Below, piece by piece: positions 35,981 to 44,776 of a stretch of DNA of 64,000 nucleotides. The position numbers were made by a program, and so were the translations under genes. This stretch comes from Marinobacter sp. F3R08 (GTDB lineage: Bacteria; Pseudomonadota; Gammaproteobacteria; Pseudomonadales; Oleiphilaceae). The notes under the pieces are model-generated. The model ran no database searches, was not told where the DNA came from, and was given only the letters and a program-made list of their open reading frames with translations. How positions within the stretch are numbered: position 1 is the first letter of the stretch; every line of letters starts with the position of its first letter. Location of the stretch: NCBI RefSeq assembly GCF_018860425.1, contig NZ_JAHKPI010000015.1:248001-312000 (forward strand), read 5' to 3'.

Positions 35981-36000
35981 GGGGCCGGCAGGCCGGCCCC
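35981..36000. other. GC-rich hairpin between the DJ-1 and RHH genes
   Basis: GGGGCCGG (35981-35988) pairs with CCGGCCCC (35993-36000) over CAGG. It follows the DJ-1 stop on the minus strand with no T-run and lies 24 bases upstream of the RHH start. It may be a weak terminator, or an attenuation or operator site for the RHH gene. Confidence 0.5.
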
Positions 36001-36008
36001 CTGCTGCA

Positions 36009-36578
36009 TTATTGATCCAGCAGCTTGAAGAACTGCGCCAGCCAGGCAGGATGAGCGGGCCAGGCAGGCGCAGTTACCAGATTAGCATCCGTTACGGCCT
36101 GATCAACCTCAATGCCTGCGAAGGAGCCTCCGGCCAGTTCCACCTCCGGTTGACAAGCGGGGTAGGCAGAACAGGTTCGTCCTTCAAGAACGCCTGCGGC
36201 TGCCAACAATTGAGCGCCATGACAAATCGCTGCCACCGGCTTGTTGGTTTCGAAGAAGTGACGAACCAGATTCTGCACCTCGGTGTTCAGGCGAAGGTAT
36301 TCGGGGGCGCGGCCACCGGGAACCACTAAAGCGTCATAGTCGGACGGATCCAGGCCCTCAAAATCCGCATTCAGGGCGAACCGGTGACCGGGCTTTTCGG
36401 TGTAGGTCTGGTCGCCCTCGAAATCATGAATGGCCGTTGCAACGGTGTCGCCGGCTTTCTTGTCCGGACAGACGGCGTGCACGGTATGACCAACGGCCTG
36501 CAGTGCCTGGAAGGGCACCATGGTTTCGTAGTCTTCGGTGAAATCACCGGTAATCATCAGAATTTTCTTCCCGCTCAT
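36009..36578 (-). CDS. DJ-1/PfpI family protein
   Basis: A 189-residue class I glutamine amidotransferase-like protein. The nucleophile elbow is [14 protein letters not shown] (Cys near residue 117), with the family opening [23 protein letters not shown] and the block [16 protein letters not shown]. Members include glyoxalase III-like enzymes and chaperones; which applies is not evident. AAGGAG lies before the ATG. Confidence 0.85.
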   Translation of the reverse strand: MSGKKILMITGDFTEDYETMVPFQALQAVGHTVHAVCPDKKAGDTVATAIHDFEGDQTYTEKPGHRFALNADFEGLDPSDYDALVVPGGRAPEYLRLNTEVQNLVRHFFETNKPVAAICHGAQLLAAAGVLEGRTCSAYPACQPEVELAGGSFAGIEVDQAVTDANLVTAPAWPAHPAWLAQFFKLLDQ

Positions 36579-36664
36579 GGCTGTCTCCTTGTGATTGTAT
36601 TGCCAGGTCCGGGAACATTAGCAGCGGTATTGGAGCAGCGGGTATTAAGGGACTACTACAGGCT

Positions 36665-37333
36665 TTACAGCTCCCGAATCAGCTCCGGTGTGTTATGCCT
36701 CGGATTGTTCACTTCTGCAGAAACGGATATGGCCGTCAGCTGGTCTGTGTCCAGTCTTCGGGTAACTGCCCGAACCCGGGCCCGATCAGTGATTCCGGGA
36801 TTCAGCCAGTCCTTCAGGCAGGTGGGATCGAGAACCACGGGCTGTCGGTCATGGATGTGCTTCAGTTGCCGGGCGGCGGGTTCTGTAATGATGGCGCAGG
36901 TGGAGGTCTCGTCTCCTTCCCTGGGTGTCCAGAGTCCAGCGAAGAAAATAGCCGGGTGCTTCTGGTCATCGGCCGGGCTGATGTAGCAGGGTTGCTTGCC
37001 CTGATCCGTTTGCTGCCACTCGTACCAGCCATTGGCAGGAATCAGGCAGCGATGGTGGGCAAAGGCGTCCCGGAAGTACTTTGAGGTAGCCACGCTTTCC
37101 GCGCGAGCATTAATCGGAGAGGGGGCCTTGTCGCCGGCCCAGGCCGGGCGGAAACCCCAGAGGGAGTGCGTCATCACGAGGGAGCCGTTCATGCTCATGC
37201 GGATCATGGGAATGCCGGTACCGGGTGGCATGTTGTAGCTGGGATCAAAGTGCCCGTCCACCTCCACACCCTCGGGAAAGAAATCGAGGATCAGGGTGTC
37301 TGGTGGGGTATAAAAGGTGAATCGTCCGCACAT
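36665..37333 (-). CDS. yedK: SOS response-associated protein YedK (SRAP/HMCES)
   Basis: A 222-residue SRAP protein that crosslinks to abasic sites in single-stranded DNA. The catalytic Cys is residue 2 (MCGRFTFYTPPD), which fixes the start at 37333 because the initiator Met must be removed; the open frame to 37537 is not used. Conserved Asn and Glu are in INARAES, the RCLIPANGWYEWQ block is intact, and the His lies in HDRQPVVLDP. Members are often SOS-induced, but no clear LexA box was seen upstream. Confidence 0.9.
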   Translation of the reverse strand: MCGRFTFYTPPDTLILDFFPEGVEVDGHFDPSYNMPPGTGIPMIRMSMNGSLVMTHSLWGFRPAWAGDKAPSPINARAESVATSKYFRDAFAHHRCLIPANGWYEWQQTDQGKQPCYISPADDQKHPAIFFAGLWTPREGDETSTCAIITEPAARQLKHIHDRQPVVLDPTCLKDWLNPGITDRARVRAVTRRLDTDQLTAISVSAEVNNPRHNTPELIREL

Positions 37334-37404
37334 GGCGCTGTTGGTTCTCTTCTCTGATACAGGTTTCGAAAGCCTGCAGGTCGGTATTTTGTTAACCTTA
37401 GCAG

Positions 37405-37818
37405 ATGCTGAAACTATCCAACGCTGTTGAACTTGCCGACTGGGAAATCGAAATAACCCAGATCCGGGCCCAGGGTGCTGGTGGCCAGAACGTAAATAAA
37501 GTCGCTTCCGCGGTGCACCTGCGCTTTGATATCCCACACTCCACTTTGCCTCCGTTCTATAAGGAACGGCTGATGTCGCTCAATGATCAGCGGATCAGCA
37601 AGGAAGGCGTGCTGATTATCAAGGCTCAGTCTTTTCGAACCCTGGAGTTGAACAAGGACGATGCACTGGCGCGATTGAGAGAACTGATTCAGGAAGCGGT
37701 AAAGCCGCGCAAGGCTCGTCGACCCACCAAACCGACCCGGTCCTCACAGCGCAAACGTGTAGACAAGAAAACCAAAAAAGGTAAAACCAAGGCGTTGCGC
37801 GGAAAGGTTCAGGTTTAA
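37405..37818 (+). CDS. arfB: Alternative ribosome-rescue factor ArfB (YaeJ)
   Basis: A 137-residue peptidyl-tRNA hydrolase related to class I release factors. The GGQ motif is in RAQGAGGQNVNKVASAVHLRFD (about residues 25-28). The C-terminal tail is strongly basic (KARRPTKPTRSSQRKRVDKKTKKGK), as needed to enter the empty mRNA channel of a stalled ribosome. It converges with the esterase gene; stop codons overlap by 4 bases. Confidence 0.92.
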   Translation: MLKLSNAVELADWEIEITQIRAQGAGGQNVNKVASAVHLRFDIPHSTLPPFYKERLMSLNDQRISKEGVLIIKAQSFRTLELNKDDALARLRELIQEAVKPRKARRPTKPTRSSQRKRVDKKTKKGKTKALRGKVQV

Positions 37819-38885
37819 GCCGAAGCCTGGGCGCCTCCCTGAGACTCCAGTTGCTCCAGAAAAGCGTTGATGTCGTCGAAGGCCTCTTCCGCTTCCGGAA
37901 GCAGCGGTACGAATATCTGCCAGACATGCACCATGCCGGGCCAGGTGTGAAGGGTTACCGGAGAGCCTGCTGCCCGGGCCCGTGCCGCATAACGACGCGC
38001 GTTGTCCAGCAACATTTCGGTATCACTGACCTGGATCAGAGTCGGCGGCAGATTCTTCAGATCTCCGCGCAGTGGTGAGGCGACAGGACTGGTCGGTGAG
38101 ACCCGGAATGCCGCAAGGGTAGCCCACCAGATGACCGGCAGCGGGATTTTCGACAAGCCACCGAAAACAGGCCCGAGCAGGGGGTCGGTACCAATATTGC
38201 TTCGGTTGCTCGGTGCAGTAAGGGTCAGATCGGTGGACGGTGAGAACGCGATAGCGGCATCTGCCTGGCGCAAGCCGTTGTCCCGAATCCAGGCTATCAA
38301 TCCCAGGGTATGGCTGCCTCCTGCGGAGTCCCCGGCCACCATCATGAAATCGGCGGGCTCAGCACCTTCGGGACCATGCTTAAGAAGCCAGGTGTAGGCT
38401 TGCCGGCAATCCCGGACGCCGTCCATAAATCGGTTCTCCGGCATCAGCCGGTAGTCCACTGAGAACACCGCGGCTCCGGTTTTTCGTGATAACCGGTCCG
38501 TGATTGCCCGGTGGCTTCGGGGGCTCCCAGCCGCCCAGGCACCGCCATGAATATACAGAATGCGGCGGCGGGTATCGCAATCAGGGGCGAGAACCCACTC
38601 ACCGAGAGGTGAGTCGCAATGACGGAATTCGGATATCAGCTCAAGACCTTCACTGAGCCCGTCCATGTGTTTCCGAAGTGCCATCAGCCGGGCCCGGCCG
38701 CGCAGGCCTTTCGAGGATTGCCCAAGTTCGCGAATGCGACCCATAACCTCTCTGTTCGCCTCGCTTGGTGTTGCATTGCTTACCGGATAATCATCCCGGT
38801 CCAGATGAGACAGGTCTTCTAGCCGGAACAGCAGCAGGGTTGCGGTAACTATGAGCAGGATGATGGCAAGAATAGTCCAGAGCAT
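37815..38885 (-). CDS. Alpha/beta hydrolase, HSL-type (family IV) esterase
   Basis: A 356-residue esterase. An N-terminal membrane helix (about residues 3-20) anchors it. HGGAW near residue 113 is the oxyanion-hole motif of the hormone-sensitive lipase family and GDSAGG near 187 holds the nucleophile Ser. The Asp (SDTEML region) and His (GMVHVWQ) complete the triad. Likely acts on short acyl esters; substrate unknown. Confidence 0.85.
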   Translation of the reverse strand: MLWTILAIILLIVTATLLLFRLEDLSHLDRDDYPVSNATPSEANREVMGRIRELGQSSKGLRGRARLMALRKHMDGLSEGLELISEFRHCDSPLGEWVLAPDCDTRRRILYIHGGAWAAGSPRSHRAITDRLSRKTGAAVFSVDYRLMPENRFMDGVRDCRQAYTWLLKHGPEGAEPADFMMVAGDSAGGSHTLGLIAWIRDNGLRQADAAIAFSPSTDLTLTAPSNRSNIGTDPLLGPVFGGLSKIPLPVIWWATLAAFRVSPTSPVASPLRGDLKNLPPTLIQVSDTEMLLDNARRYAARARAAGSPVTLHTWPGMVHVWQIFVPLLPEAEEAFDDINAFLEQLESQGGAQASA

Positions 38886-39007
38886 GGGTCGTCCGTCCGT
38901 TAGTGGCCCCGCCAGTCAGGGCAAACTATGCTTCAAGTCAGAAGCTCTCTGAATAATACTCGCAGATTTATCCCGGTTCAGCCCGGAACGGTCAAAGAAG
39001 GAGTTGC

Positions 39008-39334
39008 GTGTTGGAAATTGCCTATCGGGCACGAGACATAACGGAAGCGCACATCGTGGCTGGTTTGTTGGAAGCCAACGGTATCGAAGCCCATGTTGGT
39101 GGTCATTATCTCCAGGGTGCCATGGGCGAAATCGGAACAGCCGGTTTCAGCAATGTTCATGTCGACGATGACGATCTTTACCGGGCGCGGCAATTGGTGT
39201 CAGAGTACGAACAAACCGCAGACACCCATGGCAGCCGTGTTGCTGACGACAGTAGCAATCGTCCTGATCACTATGCCAGCTGGTTTCTGCTGGCACTGGC
39301 CATCGTTGGCTTGATTCTGCTGATACTATACTGA
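39008..39334 (+). CDS. DUF2007 domain small membrane protein
   Basis: A 108-residue protein. Residues 1-68 form a DUF2007 (putative signal-transducing) ferredoxin-like fold (AYRARDITEAHIVAGLLEANGIEAHV and NVHVDDDDLYRARQLVSEYE). A C-terminal membrane helix follows (WFLLALAIVGLILLILY). The start is GTG, supported by AAGGAG six bases upstream. Function unknown. Confidence 0.8.
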   Translation: MLEIAYRARDITEAHIVAGLLEANGIEAHVGGHYLQGAMGEIGTAGFSNVHVDDDDLYRARQLVSEYEQTADTHGSRVADDSSNRPDHYASWFLLALAIVGLILLILY

Positions 39335-39400
39335 CTGATCGAACGGGTGCCAGCAGACACAGCGCTTTCCGCACTTTCCAAATGACAGGAGTCGATTGTC

Positions 39401-39556
39401 ATGGCAGATCGGCCTGTAATTCTGACAACCGGCGCGAGCGGCGGCGAAACAGGAGTATCGCCTGGTGCCGGCTGCATTGATGCGGTGTTTGCCAATGCGG
39501 TCATGTATGCTTTGGTCCGGCCTGCGCACGTTGATGTAAACGAGATTCTTGTCTGA
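39401..39556 (+). CDS. Candidate 51-residue small protein
   Basis: An ATG with AGGAG nine bases upstream opens a 51-residue frame, with TGA at 39554-39556. The product has a Gly/Ser/Thr-rich middle (TTGASGGETGVSPGAGC) and ends VDVNEILV. No family recognised. It fills most of the 249-base gap between the DUF2007 gene and thpR. It could equally be a chance frame. Confidence 0.3.
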   Translation: MADRPVILTTGASGGETGVSPGAGCIDAVFANAVMYALVRPAHVDVNEILV

Positions 39557-39583
39557 CCAAAGCTCAAGGTTGAGTAACCCGGT

Positions 39584-40135
39584 ATGCCACGGCTTTTTTA
39601 CGGCTTGGAAATTCCCCCCGAGATCAAAGACCGGTTACTGAAAGTCGGGTCAGCGGTCGGGGGCGCTCAATGGCAGAGTGCCGAACAAATGCATATCACG
39701 CTCCTGTTTCTTGGGGCGGTGGACGAGAGGGGTCTTGAATCTGTGGTCAGTGCTGCCCGCGCAATCCGGCCTGGTTCCTTCGAACTGGACGTCGAAGGCC
39801 TTGGTTGTTTTGGCACACCTCAGAGGCCGAAGTACCTGTGGGCCGGGATCCGGCCGGAAGCTCCGGTTGCAGCTCTTCGAGAGGCCCTTGTACAGGAGAT
39901 GGGTAGTCTCGGGCCGGAACCGGAACGCCGGGCTTTCCGCCCGCACATTACCCTGGCCCGTTTCAAAAAACAGGCGGGGTCTTTGCAAGGTCTGCTGGCA
40001 GAGCAGGGCAGGTGGGATTTCGGTCAGTTCCCGGTGACCGAATTCGTATTGTATGACAGTAAACCAGGCCCGACGGGGTCTGTGTACACCGTCATTGAAC
40101 GCTTTTCTCTGCAGGATCGTTTCTGTGCCAAGTGA
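39584..40135 (+). CDS. thpR: RNA 2',3'-cyclic phosphodiesterase (2H family)
   Basis: A 183-residue 2H phosphoesterase. The two HxTx motifs are MHITLLFLG (near residue 39) and PHITLARFKK (near 128), the hallmark of ThpR/LigT. It opens 2',3'-cyclic phosphates in RNA; the ligase reverse reaction is weak in E. coli. The end overlaps the likely start of the ydbH gene. Confidence 0.9.
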   Translation: MPRLFYGLEIPPEIKDRLLKVGSAVGGAQWQSAEQMHITLLFLGAVDERGLESVVSAARAIRPGSFELDVEGLGCFGTPQRPKYLWAGIRPEAPVAALREALVQEMGSLGPEPERRAFRPHITLARFKKQAGSLQGLLAEQGRWDFGQFPVTEFVLYDSKPGPTGSVYTVIERFSLQDRFCAK

Positions 40136-41645
40136 AGGAGACGTGCAACGAAAGCACATAATCTGGCGCCGTTTGCTGCCCGTTGTCTGCCTGTTCTGGG
40201 TGTGGCCACTGGCCGCTGCAGGTTGGTCCTTCGCCATTGAGCAGAGCTCGATGGGCATGGCCTTGCCGGATATCCGGTCCGGGGGGTGGGAAGTCTCCGG
40301 GAGCCATGCCAACATCAGGCCTTCTGTGACAGCCCGCAGTGATGCTGCGATCATCGAGTTTGCGCCTTCCTCACTGATTTTGACGGATTACCTGGCGTTT
40401 ACCGGCGCGGATCGGCCGTTGCGGCTCGAAAACGTCCGGACAGACCTCAGCAATGCGACGGTTACCTTTGAGTATGGCGCGGCGGGCACGTGGGCCGAGC
40501 GTATCGCAGTCGACGGCGATATCATGATTGATGTCACCCGACTAGAGCATTCATTGCTGGTACCTCAAACCTGGAACTTCGAGGGCAGGGTCGCGGGGCA
40601 TCTGACTGATCTCAGGATTGAGGGAACACTGGTTTCCGCTTCCGGACTCACGGCGGACCTTGATATTCGTCTTGGCCCCGATGGCGGCGTTTCAGTATCT
40701 GTCGACACCACTATCGAGGGCGAGCAGGGGGTTCAGGCGCTTGCGGAAACTGTGTCCGGGTGGCCTGATCTGTTAACCGTCGAATCGGGTAGTGGGCGTT
40801 TATCGGTAGATGTTTCTCTCGGCCTGGACAATGAGCTTGAGGCCAGTGGTACGCTCGATCTGGAGGATGTCAGTGGTGTGTATAACCGCACTGCAGTAGC
40901 CGGACTCACGGGCCTGGTCCGGGGAGCTCTGGACGGCGCACAGATCACCACCAGCTTCAGAGACATCTCGGTGAGCGAGATCAATCCCGGAATCCCGGTC
41001 AGTTCGGTGCGTTTCTCCGGGGAATACAGTGCGCCGCAGACCGGTCTGCTGCAAGGTCGTCTGGAAGTGCAGCAGGCGAGAGCCCGATTTCTGGAGGGGG
41101 CGCTCAGGATTACCCCAGGTGTGTATGAGCTGGAGGAAGGTGGTGACCGGATTCCCGTCGAGGTCCAGGATGTTTCCCTCAGCCGTCTGATGGAGGTGTA
41201 TCCGGCGGATGGACTGGCAGGGAATGGCTTACTGAGTGGGCGCATTCCTTTGAGTGTCAGCAGCGGAAATGTTCAGGTAAGTGGGGGCAGTCTCGCAGCG
41301 ATTGAACCGGGTGGCCGTTTGCAACTGCCAGCAGATAGGCTTCAGGCAATGCTCGGTGGTAATCAGACCATGGATGTCGTGGTTCAGGCGTTGCAAAACT
41401 TTCACTATTCAGTGCTCAACAGCACGATAGACTATGATGAACAGGGTAAGTTAACCCTTGGCCTTCGCCTTGAAGGCGAAAACCCGGAACTGAGAGGTGG
41501 GCAGCCGGTCGTTCTTAATGTCAATCTTGAGGAAGACATTCCCGCGCTGCTTACCAGTCTGCAGTTGAGTGGCAGGGTCAATGAAGCCGTTACCAAACGT
41601 GTCCGGGAGTTGTTGCAGGAGTCCGGCGAGGAGACAGCACCATGA
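40125..41645 (+). CDS. ydbH: YdbH family protein, short form
   Basis: A 506-residue protein with an N-terminal signal/anchor helix (RLLPVVCLFWVWPLAAAG). The long beta-rich body (many short strands with Asn/Gly turns) ends in the YdbH-type C-terminal region (GNQTMDVVVQALQNFHYSVLNSTIDYDEQGKLTLGLRLEGENP). Together with ynbE and ydbL immediately downstream, this is the YdbH-YnbE-YdbL intermembrane lipid-transport system. E. coli YdbH is about 880 residues, so this copy is much shorter. The start is a GTG; 40125 has AGGA eight bases upstream and 40143 is an alternative. Confidence 0.75.
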   Translation: MPSEGDVQRKHIIWRRLLPVVCLFWVWPLAAAGWSFAIEQSSMGMALPDIRSGGWEVSGSHANIRPSVTARSDAAIIEFAPSSLILTDYLAFTGADRPLRLENVRTDLSNATVTFEYGAAGTWAERIAVDGDIMIDVTRLEHSLLVPQTWNFEGRVAGHLTDLRIEGTLVSASGLTADLDIRLGPDGGVSVSVDTTIEGEQGVQALAETVSGWPDLLTVESGSGRLSVDVSLGLDNELEASGTLDLEDVSGVYNRTAVAGLTGLVRGALDGAQITTSFRDISVSEINPGIPVSSVRFSGEYSAPQTGLLQGRLEVQQARARFLEGALRITPGVYELEEGGDRIPVEVQDVSLSRLMEVYPADGLAGNGLLSGRIPLSVSSGNVQVSGGSLAAIEPGGRLQLPADRLQAMLGGNQTMDVVVQALQNFHYSVLNSTIDYDEQGKLTLGLRLEGENPELRGGQPVVLNVNLEEDIPALLTSLQLSGRVNEAVTKRVRELLQESGEETAP

Positions 41646-41866
41646 GAATACCCTTGTGGCCCAGATGGCCTGGAAGGTCACCCATGACAAGAATACTGAT
41701 GATACTGATGCTGCCACTGGCCATGCTTGCCTGTACGCCCACAGTGCAAATGGCGGCGCCGAAGGAGCCGATTACGGTCAACCTGAACGTGAAAATCCAG
41801 CATGAGATCTACGTGAAAGTGGATAAGGAAGTCGATGACCTGTTCAGCGAGCAGGGTCTGTTCTGA
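41642..41866 (+). CDS. ynbE: YnbE family outer-membrane lipoprotein
   Basis: A small lipoprotein with lipobox LAC in LPLAMLACTPTVQ. The conserved body is APKEPITVNLNVKIQHEIYVKVDKEVDDLF, nearly the same pattern as E. coli YnbE. In the YdbH system, YnbE pairs with YdbH at the outer membrane. The start at 41642 overlaps the ydbH stop (ATGA) and has GAGGAG eight bases upstream, giving 74 residues. An ATG at 41684 with GGAAGG gives 60 residues, the usual family length; either may be used. Confidence 0.85.
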   Translation: MRIPLWPRWPGRSPMTRILMILMLPLAMLACTPTVQMAAPKEPITVNLNVKIQHEIYVKVDKEVDDLFSEQGLF

Positions 41867-41895
41867 CTGGATCCGGAGAGTTCAAAGGGGTGAAT

Positions 41896-42240
41896 ATGAA
41901 ACGATTGATGCAAATCTTTGCGCTGGTTATGGCGTTCGGAGTCAGTGCCTCTGTGTTTGCCATGGGACTGGGCGAAGCCAAACAGAAACTGGACTCGGTC
42001 AAGAAACAGGGACTGGTTGGGGAAACACCGACTGGTTATCTCGATGTGGTGCATGCCGAAGGGCAGGCCAGAGAAGTGGTGGAAGCGATCAACAGCGCAC
42101 GCCGGGATCAGTATAAGCGGATTGCCGAGAAGCACAACATTCCGGTTACCCAGGTTGAGACTGTTGCGGGCAAAAAGGCAATCGAGAGGACACCGGCCGG
42201 GCAGTATGTGCAAATGGGCGGCAAGTGGGTGAAAAAGTAG
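41896..42240 (+). CDS. ydbL: YdbL family (DUF1318) periplasmic protein
   Basis: A 114-residue exported protein. The signal peptide is about residues 1-23 (ALVMAFGVSASVFA). DUF1318 follows: GLGEAKQKLDSVKKQGLVGETPTGYLDVV and AINSARRDQYKRIAEKHN, ending with a repeat-like QYVQMGGKWVKK. It is third in the ydbH-ynbE-ydbL operon and is thought to act as a chaperone for that complex in E. coli. The ATG at 41896 is chosen because AAGGGG precedes it; a GTG at 41890 is less likely. Confidence 0.88.
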   Translation: MKRLMQIFALVMAFGVSASVFAMGLGEAKQKLDSVKKQGLVGETPTGYLDVVHAEGQAREVVEAINSARRDQYKRIAEKHNIPVTQVETVAGKKAIERTPAGQYVQMGGKWVKK

Positions 42241-42267
42241 CCTGTAGCGTCCGTTTTGGTGCCAGGA

Positions 42268-43206
42268 TTAGCGTTTAATGCTTTTCTGCCTGGGCTTGCC
42301 GGTTTTGGGGCGTTTGCCTGAGGCTGGCTTCTTGCCGGGTGCTGGTTTTCCTTTTGGCCCGGGCCGGTGAGAACCGCCGGCTTTCCCCGGTTTGTGGGTA
42401 GTTCCCGATTTGCGACCGGAGAGTGGCTTGGTCTTTGTTGCAGGCTTCTTTTTTGCGGTATTGCCTGGGCTGGGTGTAGCTTCTGAGGAGGAATCCCGGA
42501 TGGCGTCAAACAACCCGGCCAATTCTTTCTCGGTCAGGTCCCGCCATTGGCCTGTCGCAAGCCCTTTGAGGCTCACGTTCATGATCCGGATGCGTTCCAG
42601 TTTGGTAACGTCGTAACCAAAGTAATCGCACATCCGTCGGATCTGGCGGTTGAGGCCCTGAACCAGGGTGATCCGGAAGACGAAGCGGGACTCTCTGGAC
42701 ACTTTACATTTCTTTGTCACTGTGCCGAGAATCGGTACGCCATTGGCCATTCCCTCGACAAATTCCCGGGTTACAGGTTTGTCGACAGTGACCAGGTATT
42801 CCTTTTCATGATTGTTTCCGGCTCTCAGGATCTTGTTGACCAGGTCGCCGTTGCTGGTCATGAAGATCAGGCCCTGTGAGTCTTTGTCCAGGCGACCGAT
42901 AGGGAAGATGCGTTCGCTATGACCGACGAAGCGCTGAATGTTGTGTTTCTCTGCGCTATCGGTGGTACTGACGATGCCGACCGGTTTGTTAAGGGCAATG
43001 AAGACCAGATCGTCTTCAGCCCGAGGCTCAATCACCTGACCGTTAACCTTGACCGTGTCGCCAGGGCGTACCTGGTCGCCTACAGTTGCCCGCTTGCCGT
43101 TGATGTAAACGTTACCCTGCTCAATGTAGCGATCAGCCTCCCTGCGGGAACACATGCCGCTTTCACTGATGTATTTGTTGAGCCTAGTGGAGTTGCCAGT
43201 GGTCAT
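42268..43206 (-). CDS. rluF: 23S rRNA pseudouridine synthase RluF
   Basis: A 312-residue RsuA/RluB-family enzyme. An N-terminal S4 domain ([25 protein letters not shown]) is followed by the catalytic [12 protein letters not shown] (Asp near residue 107) and [18 protein letters not shown]. The pattern is close to E. coli RluF. The C-terminal 70 residues are a Lys/Pro/Gly-rich tail, as often in RluF and RluB. It is convergent with ydbL. Confidence 0.9.
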   Translation of the reverse strand: MTTGNSTRLNKYISESGMCSRREADRYIEQGNVYINGKRATVGDQVRPGDTVKVNGQVIEPRAEDDLVFIALNKPVGIVSTTDSAEKHNIQRFVGHSERIFPIGRLDKDSQGLIFMTSNGDLVNKILRAGNNHEKEYLVTVDKPVTREFVEGMANGVPILGTVTKKCKVSRESRFVFRITLVQGLNRQIRRMCDYFGYDVTKLERIRIMNVSLKGLATGQWRDLTEKELAGLFDAIRDSSSEATPSPGNTAKKKPATKTKPLSGRKSGTTHKPGKAGGSHRPGPKGKPAPGKKPASGKRPKTGKPRQKSIKR

Positions 43207-43341
43207 CGGTTATCCGGTTGCCAGTGAGAATGTCGGGCATCATATCAGTCTGGAACCCCGGTCGCAGCAGGGGTGGTTCTTTCAGAGCGTCTCTGCCATT
43301 CTTGGCAGCGCCTTAAACCAATCCAACAAAAACAGACGATC

Positions 43342-43737
43342 ATGGAAAAGACTCGCATTACCATTGTTGCCGTAACCTGCATTGCCCTGTTCTTCCTGAC
43401 CAACTACCTGTTCCGTTATCTGATGGGATTCACCGGGTTGGTGGCCTCATTGGTCATTGCCGCCCTGATTGCGGCTTACATGAGCTTCTCCATAGCACGA
43501 GCACTGGAACGGTTACCGATGCCGGAGGAGCGTTCACGGGCGCTCTGGATTTATGGCGGTTTTCTCGGTGCCTTGTTCGTCGCTTTTGGGGCCTGGATGT
43601 TCCTGGATGCCGGGATGGATGCGGTCACGCTCGCCACTTTGTTTGTTCACTATTTGCCTTACCCGGCGCTGGCCCATGCGCTGCTGTCCGATAAGGCGAT
43701 TGGCCTGTTCCTGAAGCAGGATCGTTCTGGCAGCTAG
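43342..43737 (+). CDS. Hypothetical four-helix membrane protein
   Basis: A 131-residue protein with three or four membrane helices (about residues 7-25, 30-52, 68-88 and 98-115) and a short polar loop rich in Glu/Arg/Pro (ALERLPMPEERSRALW). No family recognised. The frame extends upstream to 43273, but the ATG at 43342 begins the hydrophobic pattern; its ribosome-binding site is weak. It lies 49 bases before the Zur-linked GTPase gene in the same direction, but the Zur site is between them. Confidence 0.65.
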   Translation: MEKTRITIVAVTCIALFFLTNYLFRYLMGFTGLVASLVIAALIAAYMSFSIARALERLPMPEERSRALWIYGGFLGALFVAFGAWMFLDAGMDAVTLATLFVHYLPYPALAHALLSDKAIGLFLKQDRSGS

Positions 43738-43740
43738 ATT

Positions 43741-43753
43741 GTTATAGTATAAC
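43741..43753. promoter_or_regulatory. Zur box upstream of the CobW-family GTPase
   Basis: GTTATAGTATAAC is a perfect palindrome about a central G and matches the core of gammaproteobacterial Zur boxes (GTTATAnTATAAC). It lies 33 bases before the GTPase start. Confidence 0.78.
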
Positions 43754-43785
43754 GTTCTTATTTTCAAAGGAGTGTCTTCGGCGTC

Positions 43786-44772
43786 ATGACGCAACCTATT
43801 CCAACCAGTCTGATCCTTGGTTTTCTGGGTGTTGGTAAAACCACTGCCATTCTTGAGCTTCTGAAAAGCAAACCGGAAAATGAAACCTGGGCGGTTCTGG
43901 TCAACGAATTTGGTGAGGTGGGCATTGATGGCGCCATGCTGCAAACGGAAGGCGCCTTTATCAAGGAAATACCCGGTGGCTGCATGTGCTGCGTTGCCGG
44001 ACTGCCGATGCAGATCGGGCTCAATCAGCTGATCCACAAGGCAAAGCCGGATCGACTGCTGATCGAACCGACCGGGCTCGGTCACCCCTCCCAGATTCTG
44101 GAAACTCTGACGAGTGAGTACTATCAGGATGTGCTCGCTATGGGCCCTGTGATCTGTCTGGTGGACCCCAGAAGGCTTGAAGAACCCAAGGTACTCGGCA
44201 ATGTGCAGTTCCGGGATCAAGTCGCTGCGGCGGATATTCTCGTTGCCAACAAGACCGATCTTTGCACCCCCGAGCAGCTGGCCCATTTCGATCACTGGGC
44301 GGCGCAGTTGGATCCCGCCAAGCGGACCATCTACCACACCCGGTTCGGACTGCTGGCGCCCGGTTGGCTGGACGGTCAGTCGGATGCTTTACCGGTAACC
44401 AATCCAGAGGCTCACCATCACCACCATCACAAGACTGCGCCGCCGGCACCGTCCATTGATGACGAACCCTGGCAGATGATCACCAATCAAGGGCAGGGGT
44501 ACTTCAGTGTCGGTTGGCGGATCCATCCGGAACTGATACTGGATGAGAACGCATTGCTGGTTATGGCCATGGATTCGGCGTTTGCTCGTTTCAAGGCTGT
44601 GGTTTGCACTGCGGACGGCTGGCGGGCGATCAATGTCGCCGATGGCGCTCTGTCAGTGGTTCAGGGTGAGCCTCAGGCCTATAGCCGGGCGGAGGTGATA
44701 GCGTCGGATCAGATTGATGCCCGGGCGCTTGACGCTCGAGTGAGAGCGGCAGCAGGGCTTGATCCGAGATGA
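43786..44772 (+). CDS. CobW/COG0523 GTPase, likely zinc metallochaperone
   Basis: A 328-residue G3E GTPase. Walker A is GFLGVGKTT, the metal motif CxCC is GGCMCC (near residues 64-69), the switch/Walker B is LLIEPTGLGHP and the base-recognition motif is NKTD. A natural run of six His lies near residues 210-215 (EAHHHHHHKT), probably a metal reservoir in the linker to the C-terminal CobW_C domain. The Zur palindrome upstream implies induction under zinc starvation, as for ZigA or YeiR. Its client enzyme is not known. The methyltransferase gene follows within four bases. Confidence 0.85.
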   Translation: MTQPIPTSLILGFLGVGKTTAILELLKSKPENETWAVLVNEFGEVGIDGAMLQTEGAFIKEIPGGCMCCVAGLPMQIGLNQLIHKAKPDRLLIEPTGLGHPSQILETLTSEYYQDVLAMGPVICLVDPRRLEEPKVLGNVQFRDQVAAADILVANKTDLCTPEQLAHFDHWAAQLDPAKRTIYHTRFGLLAPGWLDGQSDALPVTNPEAHHHHHHKTAPPAPSIDDEPWQMITNQGQGYFSVGWRIHPELILDENALLVMAMDSAFARFKAVVCTADGWRAINVADGALSVVQGEPQAYSRAEVIASDQIDARALDARVRAAAGLDPR

Positions 44773-44776
44773 ACAC

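Noticed and set aside
44413..44430. His6 codons in the GTPase, as if from an expression tag
   Set aside because: The run is inside a natural linker with mixed codons and intact flanking protein, so it is native rather than vector sequence.
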